The position numbers were made by a program, and so were the translations under genes. Below are positions 55,172-64,000 of a stretch of DNA of 64,000 nucleotides, in pieces (positions within the stretch are counted from its first letter, which is position 1; every line of letters starts with the position of its first letter). The notes under the pieces are model-generated. The model saw only the letters and a list, made by a program, of their open reading frames with translations. It was not told where the DNA came from and made no database searches. The stretch covers positions 186,001-250,000 of the forward strand of contig JARBJD010000064.1 in NCBI GenBank assembly GCA_033064195.1, in the 5' to 3' direction. The stretch comes from Blattamonas nauphoetae (Eukaryota > Preaxostyla > Oxymonadida).

Positions 55172-56983
55172 ATGAAATTGGGAGAATTCATTGTCCAAGG
55201 AACAATTGCTCGAACTCCCAAGGGATCAGTGTATCGTGGTGTGTTTTTCTTCGTTTTTCTATCGTTCTTGGACAGTTTGAGATTTCAATCTTGTTTCACC
55301 TCCCATTTTTCTAATTATCAGGCGATCAACAAGAAAACGAACGAACTCTTTGTTTGTTTTCTATATTTTCCTTTTGCATCCTTTTCGTTCATATTATTGA
55401 AGGTTCTGAAGGAACGAACACAAAGCGAACTTGGAAGTCGTCATGATCCTCTGCAAGAATATTATTTCCTATCCACTCTTCACCATCCCAATATAATCAC
55501 CTGTCATAGTGTGTTGTGTCGATATTGTCATGTTTTGTTAGGTTTTTTCCGAGAACGTGGTTCGATTTACCTCGTGTTAGAATACGCACCAAACGGCGAT
55601 CTTCGTGAGGAAATAGACAGGAGAGCATCAAGAAAAAAGTTGCCTCTTTCCCATTTCATCATTTTACAGACCGTTTTCAGAAGAATCAATCTGGTCAATC
55701 ATGGTTCAGCTGTCAGGAGCATTAGCATTCGTCCACGATCACAAAATCATCCACCGCGACATTAAGTCCCAGTTTGTGCTCCCATTTTTGTTGATTTTGC
55801 AGGAATATTTTCATGTTCGACGATGAAATTGTGAAACTTGGAGATTTTGGTGTTTCGGTCCAACTACAAGCAGATGACCTCATGAAACATTCTCTGTATG
55901 GGACTCCTCTTTATCTATCGCCTGAAATGTGTGAAAACAAGCCATACACGTCTTATACCGACATTTGGTCGCTGGGAATCGTGCTGTCTGTAATTAGTTT
56001 TTATGATGCCTTGCAGACATGAACTCTGCACATTTCAAGTCCCATTTGATGGAAGATCGCTGGCAGAAGTGATGAGGAAGATGTCGCAGTCCAAAATTGC
56101 TCCTGACATTCCGTCGAGATATTCAGCATCGCTATCTCTCCTCCATCGTTCAATGCTCAACAAAATCCCTGACAAACGTCCTTCTGCCTCAGATATAAAC
56201 CTCATTTGCAGGTTTCTCTCCTTATTTGTTGTTCTCTCATTGTTTTCCAGACGGGTTCTTGGAGACGCCGGAATTCCGATCCCAGAATACTTTCTCCGTG
56301 TCATGTCGACGATTTCTCAACCAGTCTTCCAAGTTGGATGTTATCAACCAAATCCTGGACCAAAAGTCGAACAATCCCCAGAAATTGATCCACCTTCACC
56401 AAAACCTGTCTTCTCGCCACAGCAATCATCAGAACCAGACGTCATTGTTGCTGTTTCGACAGAAAAACACGAGGAATCACCAATTACAACCGTTACTGCG
56501 GGCCAACCGATTCTTATTCGGCCTCAAACTGCACCGAATGTTGAGCCGCGACAACGAAAAGCAGTGCGAATGATTAAACAGTCAAGTGCAGCAGATTCGG
56601 ATAATATTGGACATCCCATAGCTCAACCGAAGTTATCTCCGCCACAGAACACCGTCATCCACCAGAATCTCTCCAACACAATCTCCACCTCGTCTCTCCC
56701 ACCCGCACAGCCGAAGAAGACACCTCAGTTCAATCCATTCCAACCCCCCCTCCCGACACGATTCAATGCATCGCACACCGTCATCGATGACTTCGGCCGA
56801 ACGATCGTTTCGGTTCAAAAAAGACGACGTCTCCCATCGCCGCAGGATCTTCAAGAAAATGGTGTGAGACAAGCACCGGTCAAGCAATCCGATATTCGAC
56901 CGCTAATTCGTCCAAGCCAGTTTGATCAGAGCAACTATCCAGACTGGGTGCAGGTTCAGCGAGTGCGACGAAAACCGACATGA
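55172..56983 (+). CDS. NEK-like serine/threonine protein kinase (eight exons)
   Basis: The model joins 55172-55240, 55322-55351, 55403-55508, 55542-55638, 55670-55771, 55803-55985, 56017-56211 and 56251-56983, giving 504 residues. Every junction is GT-AG and restores kinase sequence. Intron lengths are 81, 51, 33, 31, 31, 31 and 39 nt; the 39-nt one keeps the frame open, so it is the least certain. Features: a degenerate Gly loop (GTIARTPKGSVYRG), ELFVLKE with Lys36, the NEK-type PFSEESIWSIMVQLSGAL, HRDIKSQN with Asp131, GDFGVSV with Asp149, YGTPLYLSPEM, and DIWSLGIVLHELCTFQVPF. The catalytic residues are present, so it should be active. The NEK assignment rests on the 'EExIW' helix, GTPLYLSPE and GxxLxEL patterns. 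Residues ~265-504 are a Ser/Pro/Gln-rich tail. Confidence 0.8.
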
Positions 56984-57510
56984 ACAACCAGAGAATGACT
57001 CTCTCGTTGTCTGGTGCGATCGAACCAACAGAAATGGATGAAATATGTCGATTCAGAATATTCATCATCGCGAATCATCATGGTGTCTTCACTTCAGTGT
57101 CTGTATAGACAGGAGCTGGCAATTGCTCTCTCTTCTCACCATCTGTCACTTCCTCGAATTCTCCCTCAACGACGAACACGGCATCGACTCTGCTGCGCAC
57201 ATTGCACAGAACTCGTTGTGGACCACCCCGAACCGTCACTCACTTTTTGTTGTGTTGTCATGTCAATCCATTTCCCGTTTTATCTCGCAATCCATCATCC
57301 CCTTTCCAACACATTTTTGTTTTCACTCGGAGTTTCTTAGCCATCTCAGAAAGAAGTTTCGGAAGGTCTTCCCTTAATCTCTTCGTGAATGTCGTGACAG
57401 TAGTCCGATTTACAAGAAGAGCCTTGAATTGTCGCTCTCTCGAATCGTGCGTATCGATCGTCCCATCGAAGTGTTCACCGCTCGCTCTGTTCATCTTCAT
57501 TGTCCGTAAA
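56984..57510. other. Intergenic region, promoter side of helical-family gene 3
   Basis: No firm gene. A minus frame at 57258-57533 contains MNRASGEHFDGTI. A related peptide (MNRTRGEHFDGTI) can be read at the same place before the duplicate gene near 59.9 kb. The downstream parts differ, so this most likely reflects duplicated promoter DNA rather than a divergent gene. Confidence 0.35.
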
Positions 57511-57532
57511 TTGAGTCTAAATTTACTTAACA
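57511..57532 (+). promoter_or_regulatory. Conserved element abutting the ATG of helical-family gene 3
   Basis: The string TCTAAATTTACTTAACA directly before the ATG is fully conserved before the duplicate gene at 59981, while DNA a few dozen bases upstream differs. It is a plausible initiator/5' leader element; this is an inference from two copies. Confidence 0.4.
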
Positions 57533-58584
57533 ATGACCTTATCAGAAAGTATCCATGATTTTCTTCTCATTTTCACCTAATTGGTCCAGATTCCTCTCCA
57601 TTTCTGAAATGGAATCCAGATGATCCTTTCTCTGTTGAAACTCTATCTCCTTCCTTCAACTCTCTTGTTCTGATGCTCAAAGAGAACTATCCGTTTGATG
57701 ACGAGCTTGTAAGGAAAACTTCAACGTTCTTTCGGTTGATCACCTCGCTGATCGAAAGGTCCAATTCTGCTGATTATATTTTGACTACGATTGGACAAGA
57801 CTCACCAGACACTGCTACAGTGTTTGTGGATTCGATCGCAACACTCTTATCGTCGTCCAATCCATCGATTTTCAAAGATTCTCTCACTTTCATTCGCACA
57901 TGTCTCTCTTGGTGTTCATCATCCCTCAGACTGGCCCTGATCTCCTCAACCCTCATTCGCGGAATTATTTCGACACCATATCTACGTGATCTTTCTGTGG
58001 TTGAGGACAGAGACGTCATGTTGGACATAACATGCATTCTTCGAATAGGAATCCAACTGGCCGACACAGGCCCGATCCAATCCCGAACCACCACTTCCAA
58101 CATTCACCCTGAGTCAATCCGAGAAGTGGTGTTGCGTGAAGTGTTGATTCCAATTCAACCATCTCTCGTCCAGATCAGTCGCAATCGTCACATCTCATCA
58201 TGGGAGGATGAATGCAAAGAAACATTCATTTTACTGACCCATATCTTTGAATTTAGTCCATTCCACCAACCAACTCTGCGTTTTGTTTGTTCTTCTCGCA
58301 TCCCAATGGTCTTCCAGTCACTTCTCTCAAAAGTCGAAACCGAATCCACCAACCAGTTCGCCATCTGGCTTGTGTCCAGCTGCATCGGCAGATGGAAGAG
58401 GAATGGAGCTGAAACTTGGCGGAGAGGGAGAATATTGTTGCAGACACTCGAACAGGAAGGGTTTCTTGAAGGACTCGAACAGACACTGCTTCACGACCAA
58501 TCATCGAATTATGGCCTCATGGTGAAGATCTTCTCATTTCAAATCATGAACACTTTGGGAATGAACACTCCTGAACCACTATAA
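57533..58584 (+). CDS. Helical (ARM/HEAT-like) family protein 3 (two exons)
   Basis: Joins 57533-57548 and 57590-58584 (336 residues). The first exon is only 16 nt (MTLSE plus one base). The 41-nt intron starts GTATCC and ends GGTCCAG, giving MTLSENSSPFLKWNPDDPFS. This N-terminal block (SPFLxWxxDDP) matches the two downstream copies, which supports the splice. The body shows helical repeats (PFDDELVRKTSTFF, FVDSIATLLSSSNPSIF, EVVLREVLIPIQPSLVQISR) and the family's C-terminal EQEGFLEGLEQTLL. No catalytic motif. Cytosolic scaffold function is inferred only from the fold type. Confidence 0.8.
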
Positions 58585-59958
58585 CTCTTTGCTGAAGGCC
58601 AACTCCAAATGTCGATCTCTCAGATCCAACTCTTCCATGACCATCATCAATGAGACTGTCACGAACACGGATTGAATCAAGATCTGCCTCTGTCTCCAAT
58701 CCCCTCGGATTCTGGTCTCAAAACTTATTTTATCAGTCTGGCTCGCTGTCTCCAACACGTCGATGTCATCTCGCCTGCTCACAACTGCAAATGACGTTCC
58801 GTTCCACTTTTCTACATCTATCGGCTCATCTTTGTGGAATACTGCAGTTTCTGCAGAATTGGATTGCGTTAGTATGGTGAAAGTGACATCGTCAAAATCG
58901 AATTAACCGATTGCTTCGAAACGACTCTCCGGGACTTGGATAGGAGTGCAACTGTCTCATTCGGTTGGGGCTCTCCAAAACACGGGCTTTAAATGCCACA
59001 ACAACGGGCTTGGCTTCTTTGCCCGAACGCCACTTTCGATGCGTGCCTGTCCAGAGTAGCAAATCTACTCGACGCCTCAATCGCTTCAGTGTTTGCCCTT
59101 CTCATTGTTGAACATCGGGCGAAGGTGGACACACCATTCCACTGTACAGATGAGCGATGCGGAAACGAACACTCGCATCTGTTCTGATCCATCACCGAAC
59201 TCACCTCCTTCTTGTCCCACAAGACTCCAAGCTCATCCCTGCCATCACTCCCATCACATCCACCCGCTGTTCCTTCATCCAAATGAGAGATGACACCTCA
59301 TAACTCGTCTGTGGCTGGAGAAGTTCCATTCGTGACTTGTGCATGTCTCTGCCAACCATCACCGAGTTCGGATTCGGAGACGTCGGATGGGATGAATGGT
59401 CTGGCTGAGCACTCCTCGTGGCGTCGACCTTCTCTGCTGTATCCCCGTACTTCCAATCGACAAGTCCATCCGCTCCTTGCTTCGTCTGAACCCCTTCCTC
59501 GGCACTCCTCGCTCTCCCACCCGCTTTGTGAGGATTCTCCCTGCCCTCGACTCCTTTCCGTCTCTCAGCTCGCTGGTCCGTGTTTGTTGTCCAACTCGAC
59601 ACGTCATTCTTTTGCTCCAACAGCATCGTCTCTTCTTCTGTCGGGTCTTGTTGATTCCTTTGGTGATTTGATCTCGTTTCTGGTGTTGATCCATTTCTTC
59701 AGTCTTCGTTTTCGATACATCATCTTGAGCATTTCATCGAGTCACCACGATTAAACACTCCACTCTCGTTCCAACCACTCTCCCTGTCTCTTGGTAGACA
59801 AGGTTTCTTTGGTAATGTCATTTCAATCATGTTTTCCAGGCGTATGGTATTGTTTACCAACCCATGAAATGCAAAAAGGTTCACACCTCAAAGATTCTGG
59901 TGTGATCGTCCCATCGAAGTGTTCTCCTCTTGTTCTGTTCATCTCTCAAGTCTCGATA
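58585..59958. other. Downstream segment of the tandem unit, coding status unclear
   Basis: No complete gene. Short conserved open stretches occur, e.g. plus 58993-59187 (FDACLSRVANLLDASIASVF), which matches copy 2 in the same frame. On the minus strand near 59640-59690, HQKRDQITKGINKTRQKKRR is kept between the copies, with several silent changes in that frame. Either strand may carry decayed exons. Confidence 0.4.
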
Positions 59959-59980
59959 TTGAGTCTAAATTTACTTAACA
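59959..59980 (+). promoter_or_regulatory. Conserved element abutting the ATG of helical-family gene 4
   Basis: Identical to the element at 57511-57532, immediately before the ATG. The third copy at 63485 lacks it. Confidence 0.4.
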
Positions 59981-61033
59981 ATGACCTTATCAGAAAGTAT
60001 TCATCATTTTCTCCTCATTGACGTCTGATTGATCCAGAATACTCTCCCTTCCTGACCTGGACTCCAGATGATCCAGCCACCCTTGATTCAATCACTCCAG
60101 CCTTCCATTCTCTTGTTTCAATGGTTCGAGATAACTTGGGATTTGATGAGGAGCTCCTTAGTAAAGTTTCAACGTTCATTTCTTCGGTCGCCACGACTGT
60201 CATGTTCTTTCACTCATTCAAAGACTTTTTGATGGCCGTTGGACGAGACTCTATAAATCCCAATGCAAAGTTTGTGGATTCGATAAGTGTGCTCGTGTCT
60301 TCGTCGCATCCATCGATATTCAAGGCCACTCTGTCATTCATTCGCAAATGTCTTGATTGCTGTTCATCGTCCCTCAAACTGGATCTTGTGTCCTCCAAAC
60401 TCTTTCCCGGAATTCTTTCATCACAAAACCTGCAACGTCTCCCTCTGATTGCGGATAAGAGCGTCATGGAGGACATTTTGGCGATTTTCCTCTCTTGCAT
60501 TGAGCTCCTCTCCACCGCATCTGTTCTGACTCTCTCATCTGCATCGGGCATACGCCCTGAATCAATCCGAGATGTGGTGTTGCGTGAAGTGTTGGTTCCA
60601 ATCGAACCATCACTCGTCCAGATCAGTCGCAATCGTTATCTCTTTTGGTGGGACGATGAATGCAAAGAAACATTCATTTTACTGACCAAAATCTTTGACT
60701 TTGGTCCATTACACCAACCGACACATGATTTCATCTGTTCTTCTTGCATCCCAGTGGTACTCCAGTCGCTCCTCTCAAAAACGGAAAACGAATCCGTCCG
60801 TCACGAACCCATCAGTAAGCTCTTTTCCTATATCCTGGGGGTGGCGGTGGGGTGGAGCCAAATCTTGGCGCAGAGGGCGAATATTGTTGCAAACACTGGA
60901 ACAGGAAGGGTTTCTTGAAGGACTCGAACAAACACTGCTTAACGACAAGTCATCCATGCATGGAAGGTTGATAACCCTCAACTCATCCAGACTCGTGAAC
61001 AGTTTGGGAATGAACGTCACTCAACTGCAGTAA
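59981..61033 (+). CDS. Helical (ARM/HEAT-like) family protein 4, frame broken near the end
   Basis: Exon 1 is 59981-59996 (MTLSE plus one base); a 41-nt intron (59997-60037, GTATTC to ATCCAG) follows; exon 2 starts at 60038 (MTLSEKYSPFLTWTPDDPAT). It aligns with the copy at 57533 until about 60835. There a G-rich stretch (GGGGG at 60837-60841) shifts the frame: the original frame stops at 60918 with an unrelated tail, while the homologous C-terminus (RRGRILLQTLEQEGFLEG ... LGMNVTQLQ) continues in another frame to 61033. A one-base homopolymer error or a recent frameshift is equally possible. Confidence 0.7.
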
Positions 61034-62490
61034 ATCAGTCCTGAGATCTCAACAAGAATTCGAGCTCTCCACCTCTGATTTCATCCCTAGATGCTCCAAC
61101 GAAAGTGGACTCTGGTCATACAAGCTCTCGCTCTCCAATTCCAAGATGTTGTCTGGCCTCAAAACATGTTGTATCAGTCTGGCTCGCTTTCTCCAACACA
61201 TCGATGTCATCTCGCGCATCGACCACTGTAACTGACGTTCTGTTCCACTTTTCTCCATCTATCGGCTCATCTTTGTGGAATTGTACCGTTTCTCTAGAAT
61301 CTGATTCCGTTAATATCGTGAAAGTGACCTGGAGAAAATCGAAGCAGCCGATTCCTTCAAAACGGCACTCCGGGACTTGGATTGAGGTGGAGCTGTCTCA
61401 TTCGGTTGGGGTTCTCCAAAACACGGGCTTTAATTACCACAACAACGGGGTTGGCTTCTCTGGCCGAACTCGACTTTCAACGCGTGCCTGTCCACAGCGA
61501 CTAATCTCCTCGACGCCTCAATCGCCTCCGTGTTTGCCCTTCTCATCGCTGAACATCGGGCGAAGGTGGACACACCATTCCACTGTACAGATGAGCGATG
61601 CGGAAATGAACTCTCTCATCTGTTCTGATCCATCGCCGAACTCACCTCTTTCTTGTCACACAAGACTCCAAACACATCTCTGCCATCACTCCCATCACAT
61701 CCACCCGCTGTTCCTTCATCCAAATGAGAGATGACACATCATAGCTCGTCTGTGGCGGTAGAAATACCAATCGTGCCTTGTGCTCGTCTCTGCCGACCAT
61801 CACCAAGTTCGGATTCGGAGACGTCGGATGGGATGAAGGGTCTGGCTGAGCACTCCTCGTGGCGTCGACCTTCTCTGCTGCGTCCCCGCACTTCAAATCA
61901 ACAAGTCCATCCGCTCCTTGCTTCGTCTGAACCCCTTCCTTGACACTCCTCGCTCTCCCACCCGCTTTGTGGGGATCTCTCCCTGCCCCTCGACTCCTTT
62001 CCGTCACTCACCCACTGATCCCTTGTTCATTGTCCAACACGACGTGTCATCATTTTGCTCCAACTGCATCGTCTCTTCTTCTGTCGGGTCTTGTTGATTC
62101 CTTTGGTGATTTGATCGCGTTTTTGGTGTTTATCCGTTTCTTCGGTCTTCGTTTTTTGGATGTAAACTCTCTTCAATCCCAATTTGGATTGGAGTGAACA
62201 CCTGTTCCACCTTCGAAGTATGAGGAGGCCTCTGTTTCTAAGCTTTGAAATATTTGGTTTTGTCATATTTTCACTTCATCTCTTCCTGATTTTCTTACTA
62301 TCGAGGATTCTCTGGTCAAAACAAACAAATCACCCTTTTGGTCTTCTCATCGCTTACCGACGAACATTTAACCGACAATCAAAGAGGAGGCGTGACATAA
62401 AAGCAGAAATGGAGAAAAGGGACGAAAAAGCGTAGAATGTCCGAAGAATCCGAACACAACTTGAAGTGATTGTTTCTTTCCGGCTGTGAA
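61034..62490. other. Downstream segment of tandem copy 2 plus spacer
   Basis: To about 62150 this repeats the 58.6-59.7 kb segment. A 209-codon plus frame at 61105-61734 is not conserved in copy 1 and is probably accidental. The stretch from 62150 to 62490 has no recognisable content beyond the 3' flank of the SPRY gene. Confidence 0.4.
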
Positions 62491-63282
62491 TTACCACTTC
62501 ACTTCCCTCATTCCTTCCGAAATTGGTGTTGGCTTGGAGGGGCGAGAAATGTTGTCAATTCTGATAGACAGTTGGTATCCTTGGACACTAAGCTGAAAAA
62601 TGTGAAAAAAATGAAAAATGAGAGAAAAGAGAATCAGACTCCAATTCGTACTGATGAAGGGATTCCAGACATGTAACACCTTCCAGCTTCGCCATTCTTA
62701 AAGAACTGCACTGTTCGAGGCGTTGAGTCAAGATCAACTTCCATTCGAACACAATCTCCTTCCTCCAAATTAGAGAGGTTAGGCCACTGTGAATCCGACG
62801 ATGGAGTGTTGTAGCTCAGATAGCCATATGTGTCGAGACCGACAGAGTCTGAGAAGAGAAGATGGGAGAGAAACAGACTGCTCACATTATGTCCAATGCA
62901 AGAGTTGAGTATGGGCAATCGAGATGTTGAGTCCATCAGACCAATACTAGCAAAACCATCAATCTCTAAAAATGACGATTAATGTCACAAGAGAGAACAT
63001 ACCAGAGAGCCAGGGAGATGTGAGGAATGTGATTGTCATGGAGACAATTCCAGACGTGAACGGTTCTGGAATGAGAACAGTGCTCCGGACCAGATTAGCT
63101 CCCCGATTTAGGCCTGTTCGTGTGAGTGTTGTCCCGTCGATGATGAAATCTCCACCACTTGAGACAACGAGAGAAGGAGCTGATGTGACGGATTGTGGAG
63201 GATTGGAATCCAATGAGATCACACAGGAACTGATATTTGTTGCGAGATTTTCCACAGAATCGTGTGAGAATGCCTGACTCAT
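62491..63282 (-). CDS. SPRY/B30.2-domain protein (three exons)
   Basis: Minus-strand exons 63282-63003, 62965-62640 and 62592-62491 give 235 residues. Intron 1 is 37 nt (GTATGT ... TTTTTAG) and intron 2 is 47 nt (GTCTGA ... TTTTTCAG). The apparent stop at 62634 lies inside intron 2. Splicing rebuilds a full SPRY fold: FASIGLMDS, then LDTYGYLSYN, then GDCVRMEVDLDSTPRTVQFF and KNGEAGRC (the classic 'D-x-V-x-x-E-x-D ... F-x-K-N-G' block), and finally SSVRIGLSVQGYQLSIRID. SPRY domains mediate protein-protein binding; no catalytic domain is attached here, although an upstream exon cannot be excluded. It stands between two tandem helical-family genes, divergent from the one at 63485. Confidence 0.75.
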
Positions 63283-63484
63283 CTAGCTGGTTTAACCTGA
63301 CCCATTCTTTTTTGTTCTGGAAAACGAAAATGTACAATTCATCTCATTGATTTGATCACAATAGAATGCATCGTCAAACGCCATTCATACTGGATGAACC
63401 GATAAACTAGGAGCCAGATATGATCGGACCCGCACTGCCTTTTTCGTATCTGATTTGTAGAATAGGGGGTTCAAAAACGAGACG

Positions 63485-64000
63485 ATGATCTCTTCCAAAG
63501 GTATCCATCCTTTTCTCCTTGTTATCAATGTATTGCTCCAGAATACTCTCCATTCTTGACCTGGAATCGGAATGATCCTGTCACCCTTGATTCAATCACT
63601 CCAGCCTTCCGCTCTCTTGTTTCAATGGTTCGAGATAACCTGGCATTTGATCAGGAGCTCCTTGATAAAGTTACAACGTTCATTTCTTCGATCACCTCGA
63701 TAATCAAACACCGAACTATCGACGACTTTTTGATGGCCGTTGGTCAAGGCTCACTTAATCCAGCTGCAGAGTTTGTGGATTTAATGATTGTGCTCGTGTC
63801 TTCGTCCCATCCATCGATATTCAAGGCCACTCTATCATTCATTCGCAAATGTCTGGATTGGAGTTCATCGTCCCTCAGACTGGACCTTGTGTCCTCCAAA
63901 CTCTATACAGGAATTCTTTCATCCCAACGCCTGCGAGATCTCGCTCTGATTCGCAAACAGAGCATCCTAAATTACATTCTAGACATTTTCCTTTCTTGCA
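63485..64000 (+). CDS. Helical (ARM/HEAT-like) family protein 5, partial at window edge
   Basis: Exon 1 is 63485-63500 (MISSK plus one base); a 41-nt intron (63501-63541, GTATCC to CTCCAG) follows; exon 2 runs from 63542 to the window end, open throughout. The N-terminus MISSKEYSPFLTWNRNDPVT and the body (LVSMVRDNLAFDQELLDKV, SSSHPSIFKATLSFIRKCLD) closely match gene 4. The 3' half is outside the window. First-exon length, intron length and phase equal those of genes 3 and 4 exactly. Confidence 0.75.

Larger units (their letters stand above)
57450..59710. repeat. ~2.44-kb tandem duplication, copy 1
   Basis: Matches 59900-62151 at an offset of 2448 bp at the gene start, drifting to 2441 bp at the right end. 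It includes the promoter element, the helical-family gene and ~1.1 kb downstream. Divergence is moderate, so the duplication is older than the A/B/C one. Confidence 0.75.
59900..62151. repeat. ~2.44-kb tandem duplication, copy 2
   Basis: Second unit of the duplication described at 57450-59710. A third helical-family gene starting at 63485 shows that the array continued to the right, interrupted by a SPRY gene on the other strand. Confidence 0.75.

Noticed and set aside
1-64000. Alternative genetic code (TAA/TAG as Gln, known in some oxymonads)
   Set aside because: TGA and TAA both end long conserved frames at sensible places, and reconstructed multi-exon genes need no stop reassignment.
1-64000. 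Transposons, retroelements or viral remnants
   Set aside because: No reverse transcriptase, integrase, transposase or capsid-like frame, and no terminal repeats were recognised. The large repeats are tandem host-gene duplications.

Overview
The window looks like nuclear DNA of a eukaryotic protist. Several genes carry very short GT-AG introns (mostly 31-51 nt), all three standard stop codons are used, and there are no bacterial operons or ribosome-binding sites. The gene content is giant secreted beta-helix/Ig-like repeat proteins, a membrane receptor with a kinase-like tail, a NEK-type kinase, a SPRY protein and an expanded all-helical family. From memory this resembles oxymonad (Preaxostyla) genomes such as Blattamonas. 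I could not check that by a search.

Region 1 (81-23.6 kb, minus strand) is a tandem array of three giant, apparently intronless genes, A, B and C. Each has a signal peptide, an N-terminal right-handed beta-helix of short Cys/Asn/Gly-Gly repeats, a string of ~100-residue Ig-like modules joined by 'EPxRL' linkers, and a second C-terminal beta-helix-like part. A near-identical segment of about 9 kb is tandemly repeated (period 8954 bp, then 7690 bp). C has lost four Ig-like modules relative to B. B's frame is broken twice, both times at short homopolymers.

Region 2 (23.7-27.5 kb, minus strand) holds smaller, poorly recognised genes. One has a clear 69-nt intron and another is a possible cyclin-like protein.

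Region 3 (27.5-45.2 kb, minus strand) holds three more giants. D and E have the same layout as A-C and share an apparently identical conversion tract. F shares D's modules but ends in a transmembrane helix and a degenerate kinase domain. B/C, D and E end in SDEL, KTEL and QDEL, although the residues just before these tetrapeptides do not align. This suggests one extracellular-type architecture used in two ways: soluble ER-retained forms (B, C, D, E) and a membrane receptor pseudokinase (F).

Region 4 (39.8-64 kb) holds five members of a helical (ARM/HEAT-like) family. Three of them (57.5, 60.0 and 63.5 kb) have a 16-nt first exon followed by a 41-nt intron. Two of those sit in a ~2.44-kb tandem duplication. 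Between the family members are a 2139-residue Ser/Pro-rich protein (two mini-introns), a 504-residue NEK-like kinase (seven introns, three of exactly 31 nt) and a three-exon SPRY-domain protein. I saw no mobile elements, viral remnants, CRISPR arrays, rRNA or convincing tRNA genes.
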